DNA of 64,000 bases, from the NCBI GenBank assembly GCA_963575745.1, contig CAUYUJ010014597.1, forward strand, positions 82,501 to 146,500, given 5' to 3'. Source of the stretch: Prorocentrum cordatum. Lineage: Eukaryota; Sar; Dinophyceae; Prorocentrales; Prorocentraceae. A program made the translations under genes and the position numbers. Below are positions 22,321 to 33,204 of the stretch, piece after piece. The stretch's first letter is position 1, and every line of letters starts with the position of its first letter. The notes below the pieces were generated by a model. That model was not told where the DNA came from. It saw nothing but the letters and a program-made list of their open reading frames with translations, and made no database searches.

Positions 22321-23736
22321 CCCTGTTGCAGCGGGCGGAGGCGCCGCGATCGCACTGGCCAAGGCGGGCGGAGGCGCCGCGATCGCACAGCCGCCAGAGG
22401 CAGGCAGGAGCGGCTCGGCGGCAGGAGCAGGCGCGGGAGTCAGGGGAAGCTGCCCTGGCGGCGTCGGTTCTGGCACGTCTCGGGGGGGATGACGCGGCGG
22501 CGGCGGCCGCAACTGAGCCCGCGTCGTCGTCGCCGAATCTGCTGGCCAGCTGGCGGCCGGCGGCGGCGGCGGCGAGCTGGCCCTCACCCACGCGCGCGCA
22601 ACCAAAAAAGCGGGTGTTTTTTTTTCCACGCGCGCCAGAGGCAGCGGCGTTGCTCTTCTTTGAAAGCGTGGCAGGCGGCGTCGCCGCCTTCTCATGCAGC
22701 GGAAGAAGCGGCGCCTCCTTCGCATTATCCTTTGGCGCCGCCTGCGGCCGCCACTCCAGCGGCGCAGGCCGCGGCGTGACTGGCCCTGGTGGCAGCGGGG
22801 TAGCGGCGCGGCCGCCGCCGCCCACGCTGGCTGGCGCAGGAATTTTCGCAGGGGCAGGCGGCGGTCGTGGCGCAGGAGCTGGCGCAGAAGCTGGCGCAGG
22901 AGCTGGCGCAGGAGCAGCAACCGCAGCAGCTGCAGCAGCCAGAGGCAGCGTCCGCGCCAGAGGCAGCGGACGCGCCAGAGGCAGCGGACGCGCCAGAGGC
23001 AGCGGAGACGCCAGAAAGAGCGTTATAATCCACGGCGTATATGTCGGGCACGCGGTGGGCGGCTTCGACCAAGTCGAAAAAGACTGGCCGCGCCACATCC
23101 TCTTGCTTCCTCGAGAGCTTCCTTTTAGGAGCAGGTCTCCACCACAAGCCGAGCAGCCCAGAAGTGTGTTCAGTCACCTTTTTGGCGGTATCTTTCACAG
23201 AGCACCCGATGAGCATCTCCACACGAGCCGACGCCGACAGGATCAGGTCAAATGGGCTCTGGTGGTATTTGACCGCGCGACCGAACTGATCAAACTCAGA
23301 TGGGTCGCGTTCTTTCTCTGCTTTGTATTTTCCCTACGTAATGAGTGGCGGCCAAAGCCCAGATCCCGTGGATGTTCGCGCAGTGCATGCGCGGCGCCAA
23401 CGGCCTCCCAGCCGCGCCAGAGGCAGCGGAGTACTGGGGCAACGCCACCGCTTTGCCACTGAGACGACCAGCCACTCGGACCACCTCTGCAGTGGGCACG
23501 AGGAACGGCGGAAGCCACCATTCTTGGACAACCCTGTCACTGTCGATCTTGGTGCACGCGCACAACGGACTCTGGCCGCTCGGCCCTGGCCGAGGAGCCC
23601 GCGTGAAAGTAACCCCGCCAACAGCTCGGATGGGATGTCCAACTCGCCAGGTCCTCCAGGACTCAGCTACCGACACCACTCGGTCCAACGCGCCAGAAGC
23701 AGCGTTCTGCTGCTGGCCGCCGCGGTGACTCATCAT
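22292..23736 (-). CDS. uncharacterised Pro/Ala-rich protein, frame broken
   Basis: It starts at ATG 23736 (MMSHRGGQQQ) and contains the in-frame motif reading AASGA twice. Near 23325-23332 (GGGAAAA) the sensible frame shifts by one base: ...ALAATHYVGK continues as YKAEKERDPSEFDQFGRAVK in another frame. That frame then reads ASARVEMLIGCSVKDTAKKV and FFDLVEAAHRVPDIYAVDYN, and enters four tandem AASGA motifs at 22938-23015. After that a different frame looks best: a Pro/Ala tract, then PLLPLHEKAATPPATLSKKS. Two frame changes mean either introns, decay or sequencing error in homopolymers. No function is recognised. Confidence 0.35.
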
Positions 23737-24536
23737 GGCAAAGGCGCCGCGAGCGCGCCTTCCCGGCTCGAGCCTGCAAATGCAACGGACATGCGGGAGG
23801 AGCAGGAGGAGGGGGGGGAGCAGCTGAAGCATCAAAACGAGCAGCAGCAGCAGCACAGGCAGCAGCAACATTGAGGAGCAGCCTCAGCAGGAGGGAGCGA
23901 GCAGCAGCAGCAGCAGTAGAAGAAGAGGGAGAAGAAAGAAGAGGAGAAGCAGCAGCCGCAGCACCACAAGCAGCAGCAGCAGGAGCAGCAGCATTGGGGG
24001 GCAGCCTCAACAAAGGGAGGCCGAGGAGGAGGAGGAGCAGCAACAGCGGCAACAGCAGCGACAGAAGCAAGAGGATGAGGAGGAGGAGGAGGAGGAGCAA
24101 CAGCACTAGCAGCAGCAGCAGCAACATCAACATCAAATTTGAGGAGCAGCCCCGGGAGGAGGAGTCGGAGGGGGAGCAGCAGCAGCGCGAGCAGCAGCAG
24201 CAGGGGCAGCGGCTTTCAGGAGGAGGTGGAGCAGCAGCAACAGCAGCAGCAGCAGGAGAAGCTGGAGGAGGCGGAGCAGCAGCAGCAGCAGCAGCAGCCG
24301 GCAGCAGCAACATAGGATGAGCCTGCCTGTTTTTCCCGCGCGCGGCTGCGCACCAGCAAGGCAGTCCAGAGCACCTCGCACGGAGCCCTGGTCGGGAGAA
24401 CCGCGCGCCAAAGGAAGGGAGCGCCAGAGGCAGCCTGCAAGCCACTGCTGCGTGAAAGGATATCAGCGCCAGAGGCAGCCTGCAAACCATTAAGGGGATC
24501 AGCGTCAGAGGCAGCTGGAAGCGGTCACACTCCTGC

Positions 24537-25065
24537 TCACTCCTTTTTGATGCATTTCCTGGTCGCGGAGTCCCGAACGAACTTCGACTTGTGCTTATGC
24601 GTGTCGACAAGGATCGGCAGATCCCTGCAAAGCTTGTACATGTCAAAAGCAATGCAGAACGCTGCGCCCATGTAGAACGAGTGGGCGAGCGCGACGACTT
24701 GACCAACTCGGATCTCCACGTCGAACTCACGTCTCCAAGGAGGCCGAGCGCCAGAGGCAGCGGATCCACATGGAGGCTGAGGCAGGCGGGCCCGACGGAG
24801 CAGCGTCGTCTGGCCACCATCTGTGTCCAAAACCTACGCAGCCTTTTGCCGCGCGAGCCAACCGTCGGACTTTCGATTGCACAGGCCACCTCCGCGCCAC
24901 CCCGGTCCTTGCGAACTGGGAATGCCAGAGTCTCGGATGAAGAACGTCGCTAGAGTCCAGATGCTTCCAGCCGAAGTCCTGGAGGACTCTGACTTCCCCG
25001 TCGTGTTTGTTGAACAAGTGCTTCAAGAACTCAGGAACGGTCGCGATATTCCAATCCACGCGAAG
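24537..25065 (-). pseudogene. duplicated gene fragment, copy A, frameshifted
   Basis: The minus strand reads NIATVPEFLKHLFNKHDGEV, QDFGWKHL and HPRLWHSQFARTG. It then needs a one-base shift near 24883-24886, where this copy has GGCC and copy B has GCC, to continue as TTLLRRARLP, AASGA, FDVEIRVGQVVALAHSFYMG and PILVDTHKHKSKFVRDS. The extra base is directly visible by comparing the two copies. The aligned protein character on both sides argues that this was once one exon. Function unknown. Confidence 0.5.
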
Positions 25066-25430
25066 CTACTGCCACGTGGGTAAATCCCGCGGCAAGCACT
25101 GGGCGAGCGGCCCACCGCCAGAGGCAGGTTTCAAGCGTGGCCAGGCGAGAGTAAGCCAGCATTCCTCCGCGAGAGAAACGTTTCCCAACTCCTCCCTGAA
25201 AAGGTTCAGATAATGCATCTTCTGCGACCTGAGAATTTCACAATGTCCTACCGCTCGTCCTGGCACTCGACCTTGTCGCTGAAGTGTTTCATGCCGTTGA
25301 TGATATTTGAAAGGTTCAGAACGGGCAGGCATTCGCCGTGCAGGAGGACGCGACGCCGCCTGCTCCTCGTTAGGTTTCCACTGCGCAGCCAAGCTACTGC
25401 TTCCTTTGGCCAACCTCGGTAATCAATTTT

Positions 25431-25690
25431 TTAAAAATGAATATGCGCCAACTTAAGATTCCGCGTTGCGCCAGAGGCAGCAGGAGAAGCAGCACCAATG
25501 GCGGCAGCAGGCATTGCGCCAGAGGCAGCATCACGCACTGCGCCAGAATTAGCACCACGCTCCGCGCCAGAGGCAACGTCTTCCCTGTCAGAGCCTCCGC
25601 GGTCCGTTTTGCTCCCAGAGCTGCTGTCGCTGTCGGAGTCGGAGTGGCTCTGCTCCGAAGAGCCGTCGGATTCTGTCGCCAAGTCGATTA
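25431..25690 (-). CDS. Ser/Asp/Glu-rich fragment with repeated AASGA, copy A
   Basis: The minus frame reads ATESDGSSEQSHSDSDSDSS, then GSKTDRGGSDRED, then five successive Ala-Ser-Gly-Ala-type units from the 14-bp motif. It closely parallels 28543-28893. It looks like a disordered exon of the same gene as 24537-25065, lying upstream of it on the minus strand. No start codon is convincing. Confidence 0.35.
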
Positions 25691-25873
25691 GATACGTAGG
25701 TCCAGTCTTCTTGCATTCCGCCTCCGTGAGCTCCTCGCCGCCTGATCCCGCGAGCGCGCCAGAGGCAGCTTTGGGACGGCCGCTGGATCACGACTCACCC
25801 TCGTGCATGGGAAAGACGCTCTGCACATCCAGCTCGCAGACGTCGAAGAGGACCTGCCGCGCAGCAACTGGGG

Positions 25874-26093
25874 CGGAGCCGAAACCATGGAAGCAGGAAG
25901 GCCGGCGCGAGGATCACTGGGGCTGGGCTGCGCATCGGGGAACGCTGTTGCAGGGGCCGAAGCACAAGGGTGGTGGCGGGGAGGAGCAATAATAAGAAAG
26001 CAAAGGCAAATTTGATTAGGGGGGGAGAAGGAGGATGGAAGGGGCGGAGAGGAACGGGAGGGGGGTGAGGATTTTGTGTTCCCACGCTGACCT
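25874..26093. other. G-rich spacer
   Basis: Unduplicated sequence after copy A, becoming G-rich at 25970-26070. No gene is seen. Confidence 0.35.
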
Positions 26094-26531
26094 TCACACC
26101 CGAATGTAATACATGCGCCTCGGCAGCTGATCGGGCCACCTGTAGCTCGCCACCTGGAGGCCCGAATCGTTCTCCCACATCATCATGATGAGGCGAGGGG
26201 GGCCGTGCGCAGCGGGGGGGCGAACTGGCGCGATGGTCAGGGCGGGCTGGCGTTCTGCCCAACCCGCGCCCACGCGCCAGCTGTCCACCATGCGCGCGCT
26301 CCCCCCGACAACCACGATAGCGCCGGGGCAATCAGGCCACGGCGCAGGCGACGCCTGCGCCATGGCCGCGTCCAACCATCCGCGGTTCTCCACCCGCCTG
26401 CCCGTTGGCCCCCTCCGCGGGAGCCAGCGGCCTATGGTGCCGATGTCCTGCAGGCGCCACGGGGCGCCGAGCCCTGGGGGCGGCGGAAGGCCGAGCTCGA
26501 CCGCGAACACGAGGGCCACGCAGGGTGGCAT
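26094..26531 (-). CDS. uncharacterised protein fragment
   Basis: This 145-codon minus frame ends in TGA and has natural-looking composition near its end: AQASPAPWPDCPGAIVVVGG, PPRLIMMMWENDSGLQVASY and RWPDQLPRRMYYIRV. It lacks the 14-bp motif. The N-terminus is uncertain and is more Pro/Arg-rich, so this may be an internal or last exon. It lies in the spacer between the two duplicated blocks. Function unknown. Confidence 0.35.
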   Translation of the reverse strand: MPPCVALVFAVELGLPPPPGLGAPWRLQDIGTIGRWLPRRGPTGRRVENRGWLDAAMAQASPAPWPDCPGAIVVVGGSARMVDSWRVGAGWAERQPALTIAPVRPPAAHGPPRLIMMMWENDSGLQVASYRWPDQLPRRMYYIRV

Positions 26532-26965
26532 CGCGCACCGCGATCAAAGAGCTCAAGCAAGACGTGGCAAGGAAGGGGAATGGCGAGAAAAGGTCGGGAG
26601 GACGGCAGGAGGGGAGGCAGGGGGCGGGGCCCGAAGAGTGGCTGGGGGGGTGGCGGGCGGATGCACGACAATGTGTGAAAACGAAGGATTTGATATGATA
26701 GGAAGGAATCTAAACTGGTAAGATAGAACAGCTCTGAAGCAATGGCAGACGGGGCGCTATCGAAGTCGCGTATGATCTCGCTATCGATATCAAAGCAGTC
26801 ACGAATGAATTGGCATCAGTATCTGTGCAATCTTCACCCCCCCCACTATCTAGTCACTATCCATCGTTCTCTCAGAGCAATTACCGAAATCACTGCCCCC
26901 CTTGCCCATACCCCCCCCCATATGAGAACTTCGTGAAAACTTCAGAGGGAACGAACAGCAGCAGC
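26532..26965. other. no gene supported
   Basis: G-rich, then AT-richer spacer with C homopolymers near 26830 and 26910-26920, leading into duplication copy B. Confidence 0.35.
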
Positions 26966-27599
26966 AGCAGGAGAAGAAGCGGGAGAAGCAAGAAGAGGAG
27001 AAGCAGCAGCCGCAGCACCACAAGCAGCAGCAGCAGAAGCAGCAGCATTTGGGGGCAGCCTCAACAGAGGGAGGCGGAGGAGGAGGAGGAGCAGCAACAG
27101 CAGCAGCAGCAGCAGCGACAGAAGCAAGAGGATGAGGAGGAGGAGTAGCAGCAGCACTAGCAGCAGCAGCAGCAGCGACAGCAGCATCAGCCCAGCAACA
27201 TTGAGGAGCAGCCTCGAGAGGAGGAGTCGGAGGAGGAGCAGCAGCAGCACGAGCAGCAGCAGCAGGGGCAGCGGCTTTCAGGGGGAAGTGGAGCAGCAGC
27301 AACAGCAGGAGCAGCAGGAGAAGCTGGAGGAGGCGGAGCAGCAGCAGTAGCAGCAGCTGGCAGCAGCAGCAGCAGAGGATGAGCCTGCCTTCTTTTTCCC
27401 GCGCGCGGCTGCGCACCAGCAAGGCAGTCCAGGGCACCTCGCGCGGAGCCCTAGTCGGGAGAACCGTGCGCCAAAGGAAGGGGGCGCCAGAGGCAGCCTG
27501 CAAGCCATTGCTGTGTGACAGGATATCAGCGCCAGAAGCAGCCTACAAACCATTGGCGCGTGAAAGGGGATAAGCGCCAGAGGCAGCCGGAAGCGGTCG

Positions 27600-28205
27600 C
27601 ACTCCCGCTCGCTCCTTTTTGTTGTATTTTCTGGTCGCGGAGCCCCAAACGTACTTCGACTTGGGCTTTTGCTTGTGGGCAAGGATCGGCAGATCCATGT
27701 AAAGCTTGTACATGTCACCAGCAGTGCAGAACGCTGCGCCCATGTAGAACTAGTGGGCGAGCGTGACGACTTGACCAACTCGGATCTCCACATCGAACTC
27801 CTGTCTCCAAGGAGGCCGAGCGCCAGAGGCAGCGGCTCTCCAAGGGGGCGGAGGCAGGCGGGCCCGACGGAGCAGCGTCGTCTGGCCATTATCTGTGCCC
27901 AAAACCCACGCAGCCTCTTGCCACGCGAGCCTGCAGTCGGACTTTCGATTGTACAGCCACCTCCGCGTCACCTCGGTCCTTGCGGGCTGGGGATGCCAGA
28001 GTCTCGGATGAAGAACATCGCGAGAGCTCAGATGCTTCCAACCGAAGTCCTGGAGGACTCTGACCTCCCCGTCGTGCTTGTTGAACAAGTGCTTCAAGAA
28101 GTCAGGAACGGTCGCGATGTTCCAACCAACGCGAAGCAACTGCCATGTGGGTGAATCCCGCGGCAAGCACTGGACGAGCGGACCACCGCAGGAGGCAGGT
28201 TTCAA
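27600..28205 (-). pseudogene. duplicated gene fragment, copy B, premature TAG
   Basis: The minus frame is open from about 28205 through VGWNIATVPDFLKHLFNKHD, GEVRVLQDFGWKHL, SDCRLAWQEAAWVLGTDNGQ, AASGA and EIRVGQVVTLAH, and meets TAG at 27752-27750. The same frame continues as FYMGAAFCTAGDMYKLYMDL and LAHKQKPKSKYVW. In copy A the corresponding codon is TCG (Ser), so the TAG here is a substitution at two bases or an independent event. Function unknown. Confidence 0.5.
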
Positions 28206-28542
28206 GTGTGGCCAGGCGTGAGTAAGCCAACCTTCCTCCCTGCCCTCCGCGAGAGAAGCGTTTCCGAACTACTCCCTGAAGAAGGTTCAGATAATGCATC
28301 TTCTGCGGCCCGAAAGCCTTCGCGATGTCCCATCGCTCGTCCTGGCACTCGACCTTGTCGCTGAAGTGCTTTATGCCGTTGATGATATTGAAAGGTTCAG
28401 ATTGGGCAGGCATTCGCCGTGCAGGAGGGCGATGAGCCTGGAGACGCGACGTCGCCTGCTCCTCGTGAGGTTTCCACTGCACAGCCAAGCTACTGCTTCC
28501 TTTGGCCAACCTCGGTAATCCATAACATAAACCTGCGTAAAC

Positions 28543-28893
28543 TTAAGATTCCGCGTTGCGCCAGAGGCAGCAGGAGAAACAGCACCAAAAGGCGGCAGCA
28601 GGCATTGCGCCAAAGGCAGCACCACGCACTGTGCCAGACGCAGCACCACGCTCCGCGCCGGAGGCAGCGTCTTCCCTGTCAGACCCTCCGCGGTCCGTTT
28701 TGCTCCCAGAGCTGCTGTCGTTGTCGGAGTCGGAGTGGCTCTGCTCCGAAGAGCCGTCGGATTCTGTCGCCAAGTCGACTAGAAACGTCGGTGCATTGCG
28801 TTTCGCCTCCGCGGGCCCCTCGCCGCCTGATCCCGCGAGCGCGCCAGAGGCAGCGCTGGGATCGCCGCTTGTCCACGACCCACCCTCGCGCAT
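28543..28893 (-). CDS. Ser/Asp/Glu-rich fragment with repeated AASGA, copy B
   Basis: This frame parallels 25431-25690: FLVDLATESDGSSEQSHSDS, GGSDREDAASGAERGAAS and further Ala-Ser-Gly units. On its 5' side (28893-28950) the same strand reads QVFFDVCELDAQSVFAM in continuity, with a possible acceptor at GCGGCAG. It is probably an exon of the duplicated gene. The 14-bp motif appears here in several diverged forms (28605, 28630, 28655), suggesting in-frame drift. Confidence 0.35.
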   Translation of the reverse strand: MREGGSWTSGDPSAASGALAGSGGEGPAEAKRNAPTFLVDLATESDGSSEQSHSDSDNDSSSGSKTDRGGSDREDAASGAERGAASGTVRGAAFGAMPAAAFWCCFSCCLWRNAES

Positions 28894-29125
28894 GGCAAAG
28901 ACGCTCTGCGCATCCAGCTCGCAGACGTCGAAGAAGACCTGCCGCGCAGCCCTGACGTGCGTGTCAGTCCATTATGTACCTTCTCTGCTCGGCTGCCACC
29001 AAAGACCAAACATGTCCTTGTGGATGCCCTTCGTGGCAAGGCCCATGTAAAAAAAAAACCTGTCCACTCTCTGCCAAACAGACTGACAGGATGTACGGGC
29101 TCTGGTAGCCATCGTTTGCGCGGCC

Positions 29126-29805
29126 TCAGCTATCCCGCACACTCTTGCACCCCTTCCCCTTGCGATGAATCAGGGGCGTCGCGGTGAGAGGATGCTCACT
29201 TGCCAACGCCCGCATGCGGTCCACACTCGTGGCGCGCTGCATCTGCATCGTCGCGCCGGAGGCAGCGGCACCAGGACAGATATCATGGACATGCAATGGG
29301 AGCTCTCTGCCAACTGGCTCGACGAGCGGAGGAAACCGCGCAGACATGGGAATGCAGACCTGGTCGCCGAGAAACTTGCCGCCCCGCATCATGCGCGGGT
29401 AAACCCCTCCTATCACGCCCCTCCAGAACAGCAAGGGGGTCCTGTCAATATGCAGAGCGGCCGCCCAACGTAATCTCTTGGTGGGCGCTCACTCTTCCAC
29501 CGCAGCACACGGCTGGTCAGGTCTTCCACCGCCGCTTCATCGCAACCGTCCTCGGCGCCAGAGGCAGCCGCTTGCGAGCTGCGTCGACGCTTCCCCATGA
29601 TGACGCGCGCGATGCGCGCGATGGCGGCCGCCAAGAAAAGAGGCGCACTCGAGCCGAACAGGCTGCGATAGACAACGGCGAGTCTGCGAGGGTGAGGGTG
29701 GGGCTGACTAAGACCACGCAGTAGAGGAATCAGGCAGGGGTGAGCGGCGGGAGGCGGGAGTGCTAAGCTGAGGACGAAGATGACCTCGGAGCAGGGGGCG
29801 ACCAT
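29126..29805 (-). CDS. uncharacterised protein, two frame segments
   Basis: An upstream segment begins MGKRRRSSQAAASGAEDGCD near 29600 and reads VEDLTSRVLRWKSERPPRDY. Near 29440-29480 the sensible frame changes to RTPLLFWRGVIGGVYPRMMR, FLGDQVCIPMSARFPPLVEP, HVHDICPGAAASGATMQMQR, and ends HRKGKGCKSVRDS with a stop near 29126. The change may be a short intron or an indel. AASGA occurs once in each segment. Function unknown. Confidence 0.35.
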
Positions 29806-30059
29806 GAAAGCTGAGGGCGGGAGCGACGCTGAGGATGGAGATGACCTCGGAGCTGGTCAGACTACAGAAGGTCAGGCTGATGTCGCATGCAGTGCGAGGA
29901 TCAAGCGGGAGCTCGCACGAGGATGGGGTGGAGCAGATGCACATTCACATGAAGATCTTTTCACCATGACCCAACGCATAAGAGAGGCCTCTACGCAATC
30001 TGCGCAAGGATGAAGGGGCGCCAGAGGCAGCCGCAGATATGCGCCAGAGGCAGCAACTG

Positions 30060-31840
30060 TCAGCACGGCATGCGCATCACAAAGAAGCGCTCCACCCTGT
30101 CAACGCCAGGAAGGTGCAAACACCCTCCTTCGCGGAAATGCTCGGCAAGAGCTTCGACGCGATCCGTGTTCAGCGCAAACTCGAGCGCGTACCGCGCGAG
30201 CGCCATGCACAGAAGTGCCATTTCTGCCGGAAAGGGCCGTGAAGAGAGGTAGTCGCACAAATCCACAGCGCCCCCCCCCCCCCCCCCCCCACCACCCCCC
30301 CACCACCCACACACACACACACAGCGCGATGCACGGCGCCCAGTCCCACGCCAGGGGCAGTGAATGCCGCATGAGGCATTTCCGCGATGAACATGATCTG
30401 CAAGCGCACGCGAACGGCGCCCCAGCATTCGGACCCCCACCCCCGCATAAGAGGCATGGTTTCGCGCAGCTCGAACCGTGAACTTCGAGCACATTGCGCC
30501 TGCTCAACAAACGACAAGAAGTCCAGGACGCTCGAAAGACGACTGTCCCAGACGACGTGCCAGTTGAGCAGTGGCCGCAAAACTTCAGCACGCCAACGCG
30601 GGCGCTTACGACTAGGACGAGTACCACCGTAAGAAACGGCGCCAGAGGCAGCCGAATGATCCGCAGCAGCAGCGGGGCTCGAGAGTTCAACCTGCTTTGC
30701 GCATAGCCTCGGGCGTGGAACCTCCGCACGTGCAGAAATGATGCCCGAGTCACCCGCTACAATAACAGGAGGTGCTGGCTGTGGCACCTCTTCACGCCCG
30801 ATCACCTCCTTAGTGTTCTGAGAAAGACAAAGGAAGCACACCAGATCATCCAGGTCGTACTTAGCGCCAGAGGCAGGCCAGACGTCCTCATATATGAACT
30901 GGCAAACTTCGAGGGCGCCCTGGTACTGGAGATCTCCTGCAGCCGCAACCCCCTTTTCCGCGCCAGAGCCCATGCCAACAAACACATCCCAATCCCTCTC
31001 GGATAAAGTCGGTCGAACATCTTCTGCCTTGAAAAGCCAGCGCAAAAGCGTCGTGCGCCCATGCATCGCATTCGCCCACAACCGCACACAACGCATATGC
31101 ACCTCGCAAGTGGCATACGATGCGCCAGAGGGAGCACTTGCGCCAGAGGCAGCAAAGGATGCCGCCAGCTTCTTCGCGGCATCCTCCAAGCGGCCACCTC
31201 GCAATTCCTCCATGAGGACTCCTCCTCCGCTAGTCTACTCTTGGTCGGATTCATCACGAGGCAGTAGGAAAAGATGCCAGCGGCGCCGCCGCCCAATGCG
31301 CGCACCTGACGGCGCGGCATGACGTCCACGGTGCCCTCGTGGGCATTGATTGGCCGTGCATACGACCGAGAACTTATCTGGTTGAAGAATCTCCATGGCC
31401 TCTCGCCACGCACGTTCGTACAAGGCTGCTCGGCCCTGTGCGCCGGCCACCTGGAGTTCGCCCTTGCGCCGCAGCACATTGTTGAGGATGCGCGCGTCTG
31501 GCCACCCCCAGTAGCAGGGGAACGCCGCGCAGAGAATCTCCAAACGCAACGCGCCAGAGGCAGCGACATGTTCTCGAAGCACCATACCTGCCGTTATGCC
31601 CATGCGAACGTCGCGCCTGCGACGCAGCGACGCGATGCAACCGCCCTGCACGAAGTCACCGAAGCAGTTCGCGACAGACCCGATGAATTTCCGCATCCGC
31701 TTCACCTTAAAGTGCGCCCCATTGCGCATGGGGCGGAACTGATGGCAATCCTGAGTCTTGCACGACCCGTCGTCGCGAGCACGCTGCCCGCAGATGGGGC
31801 GCCAATGCGCCATCGCCGAGTAAAGCGCCAGAGGCAGCAC
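30060..31840 (-). CDS. uncharacterised AASGA-containing protein, frame interrupted
   Basis: The minus frame is coherent from about 31735 (MRNGAHFKVKRMRKFIGSVA; the frame is open from 31840). It continues through QGGCIASLRRRRDVRMGITA, LREHVAASGALRLEILCAAF, CYWGWPDARILNNVLRRKGE, TAG at 31237-31235, then LRGGRLEDAAKKLAASFAAS, HMRCVRLWANAMHGRTTLLR, DVWPASGAKYDLDDL and CWGAVRVRLQIMFIAEMPHA. At 30271-30322 a C20 run plus (AC)n intervenes. The frame beyond it differs: AVDLCDYLSSRPFPAEMALL, ARYALEFALNTDRVEALAEH, FREGGCLHLPGVDRVERFF, ending TGA at 30060. Both flanks look like one protein. The motif is read in frame as AASGA or PASGA at five or more sites. Function unknown. Confidence 0.5.
30271..30322. 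repeat. C20 homopolymer and (AC)n inside a coding region
   Basis: Twenty C bases are followed by ACC-rich sequence and a short (AC)n. Coding frames on the two sides differ. A homopolymer this long is prone to length error in sequencing, so the frame change may not be real. Confidence 0.85.
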
Positions 31841-32560
31841 AGAAACTCATGCGCCAGAGGCAGCAGGCGCGCCAGAGGCAGCGCCTCAGTTTATCTATGC
31901 GCTCGCCTGCAGAACCGGGGAACCTGCGGTGCATTCGCCTCGGGCGGGTGGCTGCGCCACTGGCCTTGAGCCCGAGCTGCGTCTGACCTGCTGCTCCTGC
32001 TGCTGCTGCTCCTGCTGCAGCTGCTGGTCCTGCTGCTGCTGCTGTTGCTTCTCCTTTTCCTGATCCTCCTCCATCCTCCTCCTCTCCTGCTCCCAGCCCT
32101 CGCCCCCTCCTCAGCCCCCTCGCCTGGCGAAGGTGAGCAAACCCGATTTTTGTCCTCGACTGTTGCAAACAACCGAGAAGTACATGCAACATCTGCAGAC
32201 AGCCCAAAGAATGGCAGTCGCCAGCGTGGCCAACAGCCGGGTTACGAGTCTGAATTCTGCACTCGCCCGAGCTAGTTTTGCTGCGCCAATGTTGCAAACA
32301 GCCGAATCATGAAGCTCAACATGCGCAACAAACAATCGATCTGCGAAAACCGATAAGGCGAGCAGCCAAAAATGAAGAGACCCAATCGTGTAAATAGAAA
32401 GACTGCCAGACCCAATTTTGCAGACAGAAAAATTGCGAGCGTCAATCTTGCAAAGAGAAACGTTGCGAGCGCAAGTTTTCATGTTATAAGGCTAGCGAAT
32501 TTTCCTCCACCCTGGCCTTAACAACATCTCCTGATTGTCCTCCTCCTCCTCTTCCTCCAC
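31841..32560. other. CTG-rich tract and spacer
   Basis: CTG/CTC-rich triplets lie at about 31990-32090. The remainder to 32560 contains scattered TTGC/GCAAC repeats, such as CAATTTTGCAGACAGAAAAA and CAATCTTGCAAAGAGAAACG near 32410-32465. No gene is supported. Confidence 0.4.
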
Positions 32561-32564
32561 AACG

Positions 32565-32915
32565 CCACACTCGGCGACAACTGTCTTGTTTTCAGAATTT
32601 CCTCCGACAGCTTTCTTGTTTTCAGAATTTCTGCCGACAACTTTCTTGTTTTCAGAATTTCTGCCGAGAGCTTTCTTGTCTTCGAAAATTTCTCCTGACA
32701 GCTCTCTTGTTTTCAGAATGTATTCCGAGAGCTTTCTTGTTTTCACAATTTATTCCGACTGATTTCTTGTTTTCAGAATTTTTGTCCGACAGCTTTCGCG
32801 TTGTCAGAACTTCTTCCGACAGCTTTCTTGTTCTCAGATTTTCCCCCGACAGCTCTCTTGTTTTCAGAATTTCTTCCGACAGCTTTCTTGTTTTCAGACT
32901 GTCTTCCGACAGCGC
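32565..32915. repeat. 30-bp satellite, block 1
   Basis: Tandem units of exactly or nearly 30 bp with consensus CCGACAGCTTTCTTGTTTTC plus AGAATTTCTT. There are about eleven copies with scattered substitutions. Because the period is a multiple of three, a 10-residue repeat peptide (SEFLPTAFLF) appears in one frame; this is probably an artefact. Confidence 0.95.
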
Positions 32916-33204
32916 CTACGAGAGCGGAGATATCGCTGCCGGCCAAGACCCGACAACTCGGTTGCCCAACATCTTTTTTGTAAGTTATAAGGCCAGCTTT
33001 TTCTGCCATCCGCCAGCCATATAACATGAGAAATCCTTATGTTGGGCACTGGAGTTGTCGGCTGTGAGGGATTTCTAATTGACCCGACAACTCGATGTCC
33101 CAACTTAAGGATTTCCCACGTTATAAGGCCAGCTTTTTTCGCCCCGCCCTACCGTTGACAACATAGCCCCATATTCTTCATCCTTCTCCACAACGCCACA
33201 CTCG
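32916..33204. repeat. inter-satellite spacer with GTTATAAGGCCAGC repeats
   Basis: GTTATAAGGCCAGCTTTTT occurs at about 32984 and 33120, with a relative (GTTATAAGGCTAGC) at about 32483. CCCGACAACTCG also recurs at about 32949 and 33081. It separates the two 30-bp satellite blocks and holds no supported gene. Confidence 0.6.

Larger units (their letters stand above)
23918..25873. repeat. segmental duplication, copy A
   Basis: This ~2-kb block matches 26966-28952 at an offset of about 3.05-3.08 kb, with substitutions and small indels throughout. It begins in CAG/GAG-rich repeat, passes through CCCGCGCGCGGCTGCGCACC (24338-24357), the coding-like stretch at 24537-25065 and the Ser/Asp-rich piece at 25431-25690. 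It ends near GACCTGCCGCGCAGC (about 25850-25865). The sequence between the copies is not duplicated. Confidence 0.85.
26966..28952. repeat. segmental duplication, copy B
   Basis: Partner of 23918-25873. Relative to copy A it has a longer CAG tract and a TAG where copy A has TCG (27752-27750). It lacks the extra base that shifts copy A near 24884. The lesions are at different places, so the copies decayed independently after duplication. Confidence 0.85.
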
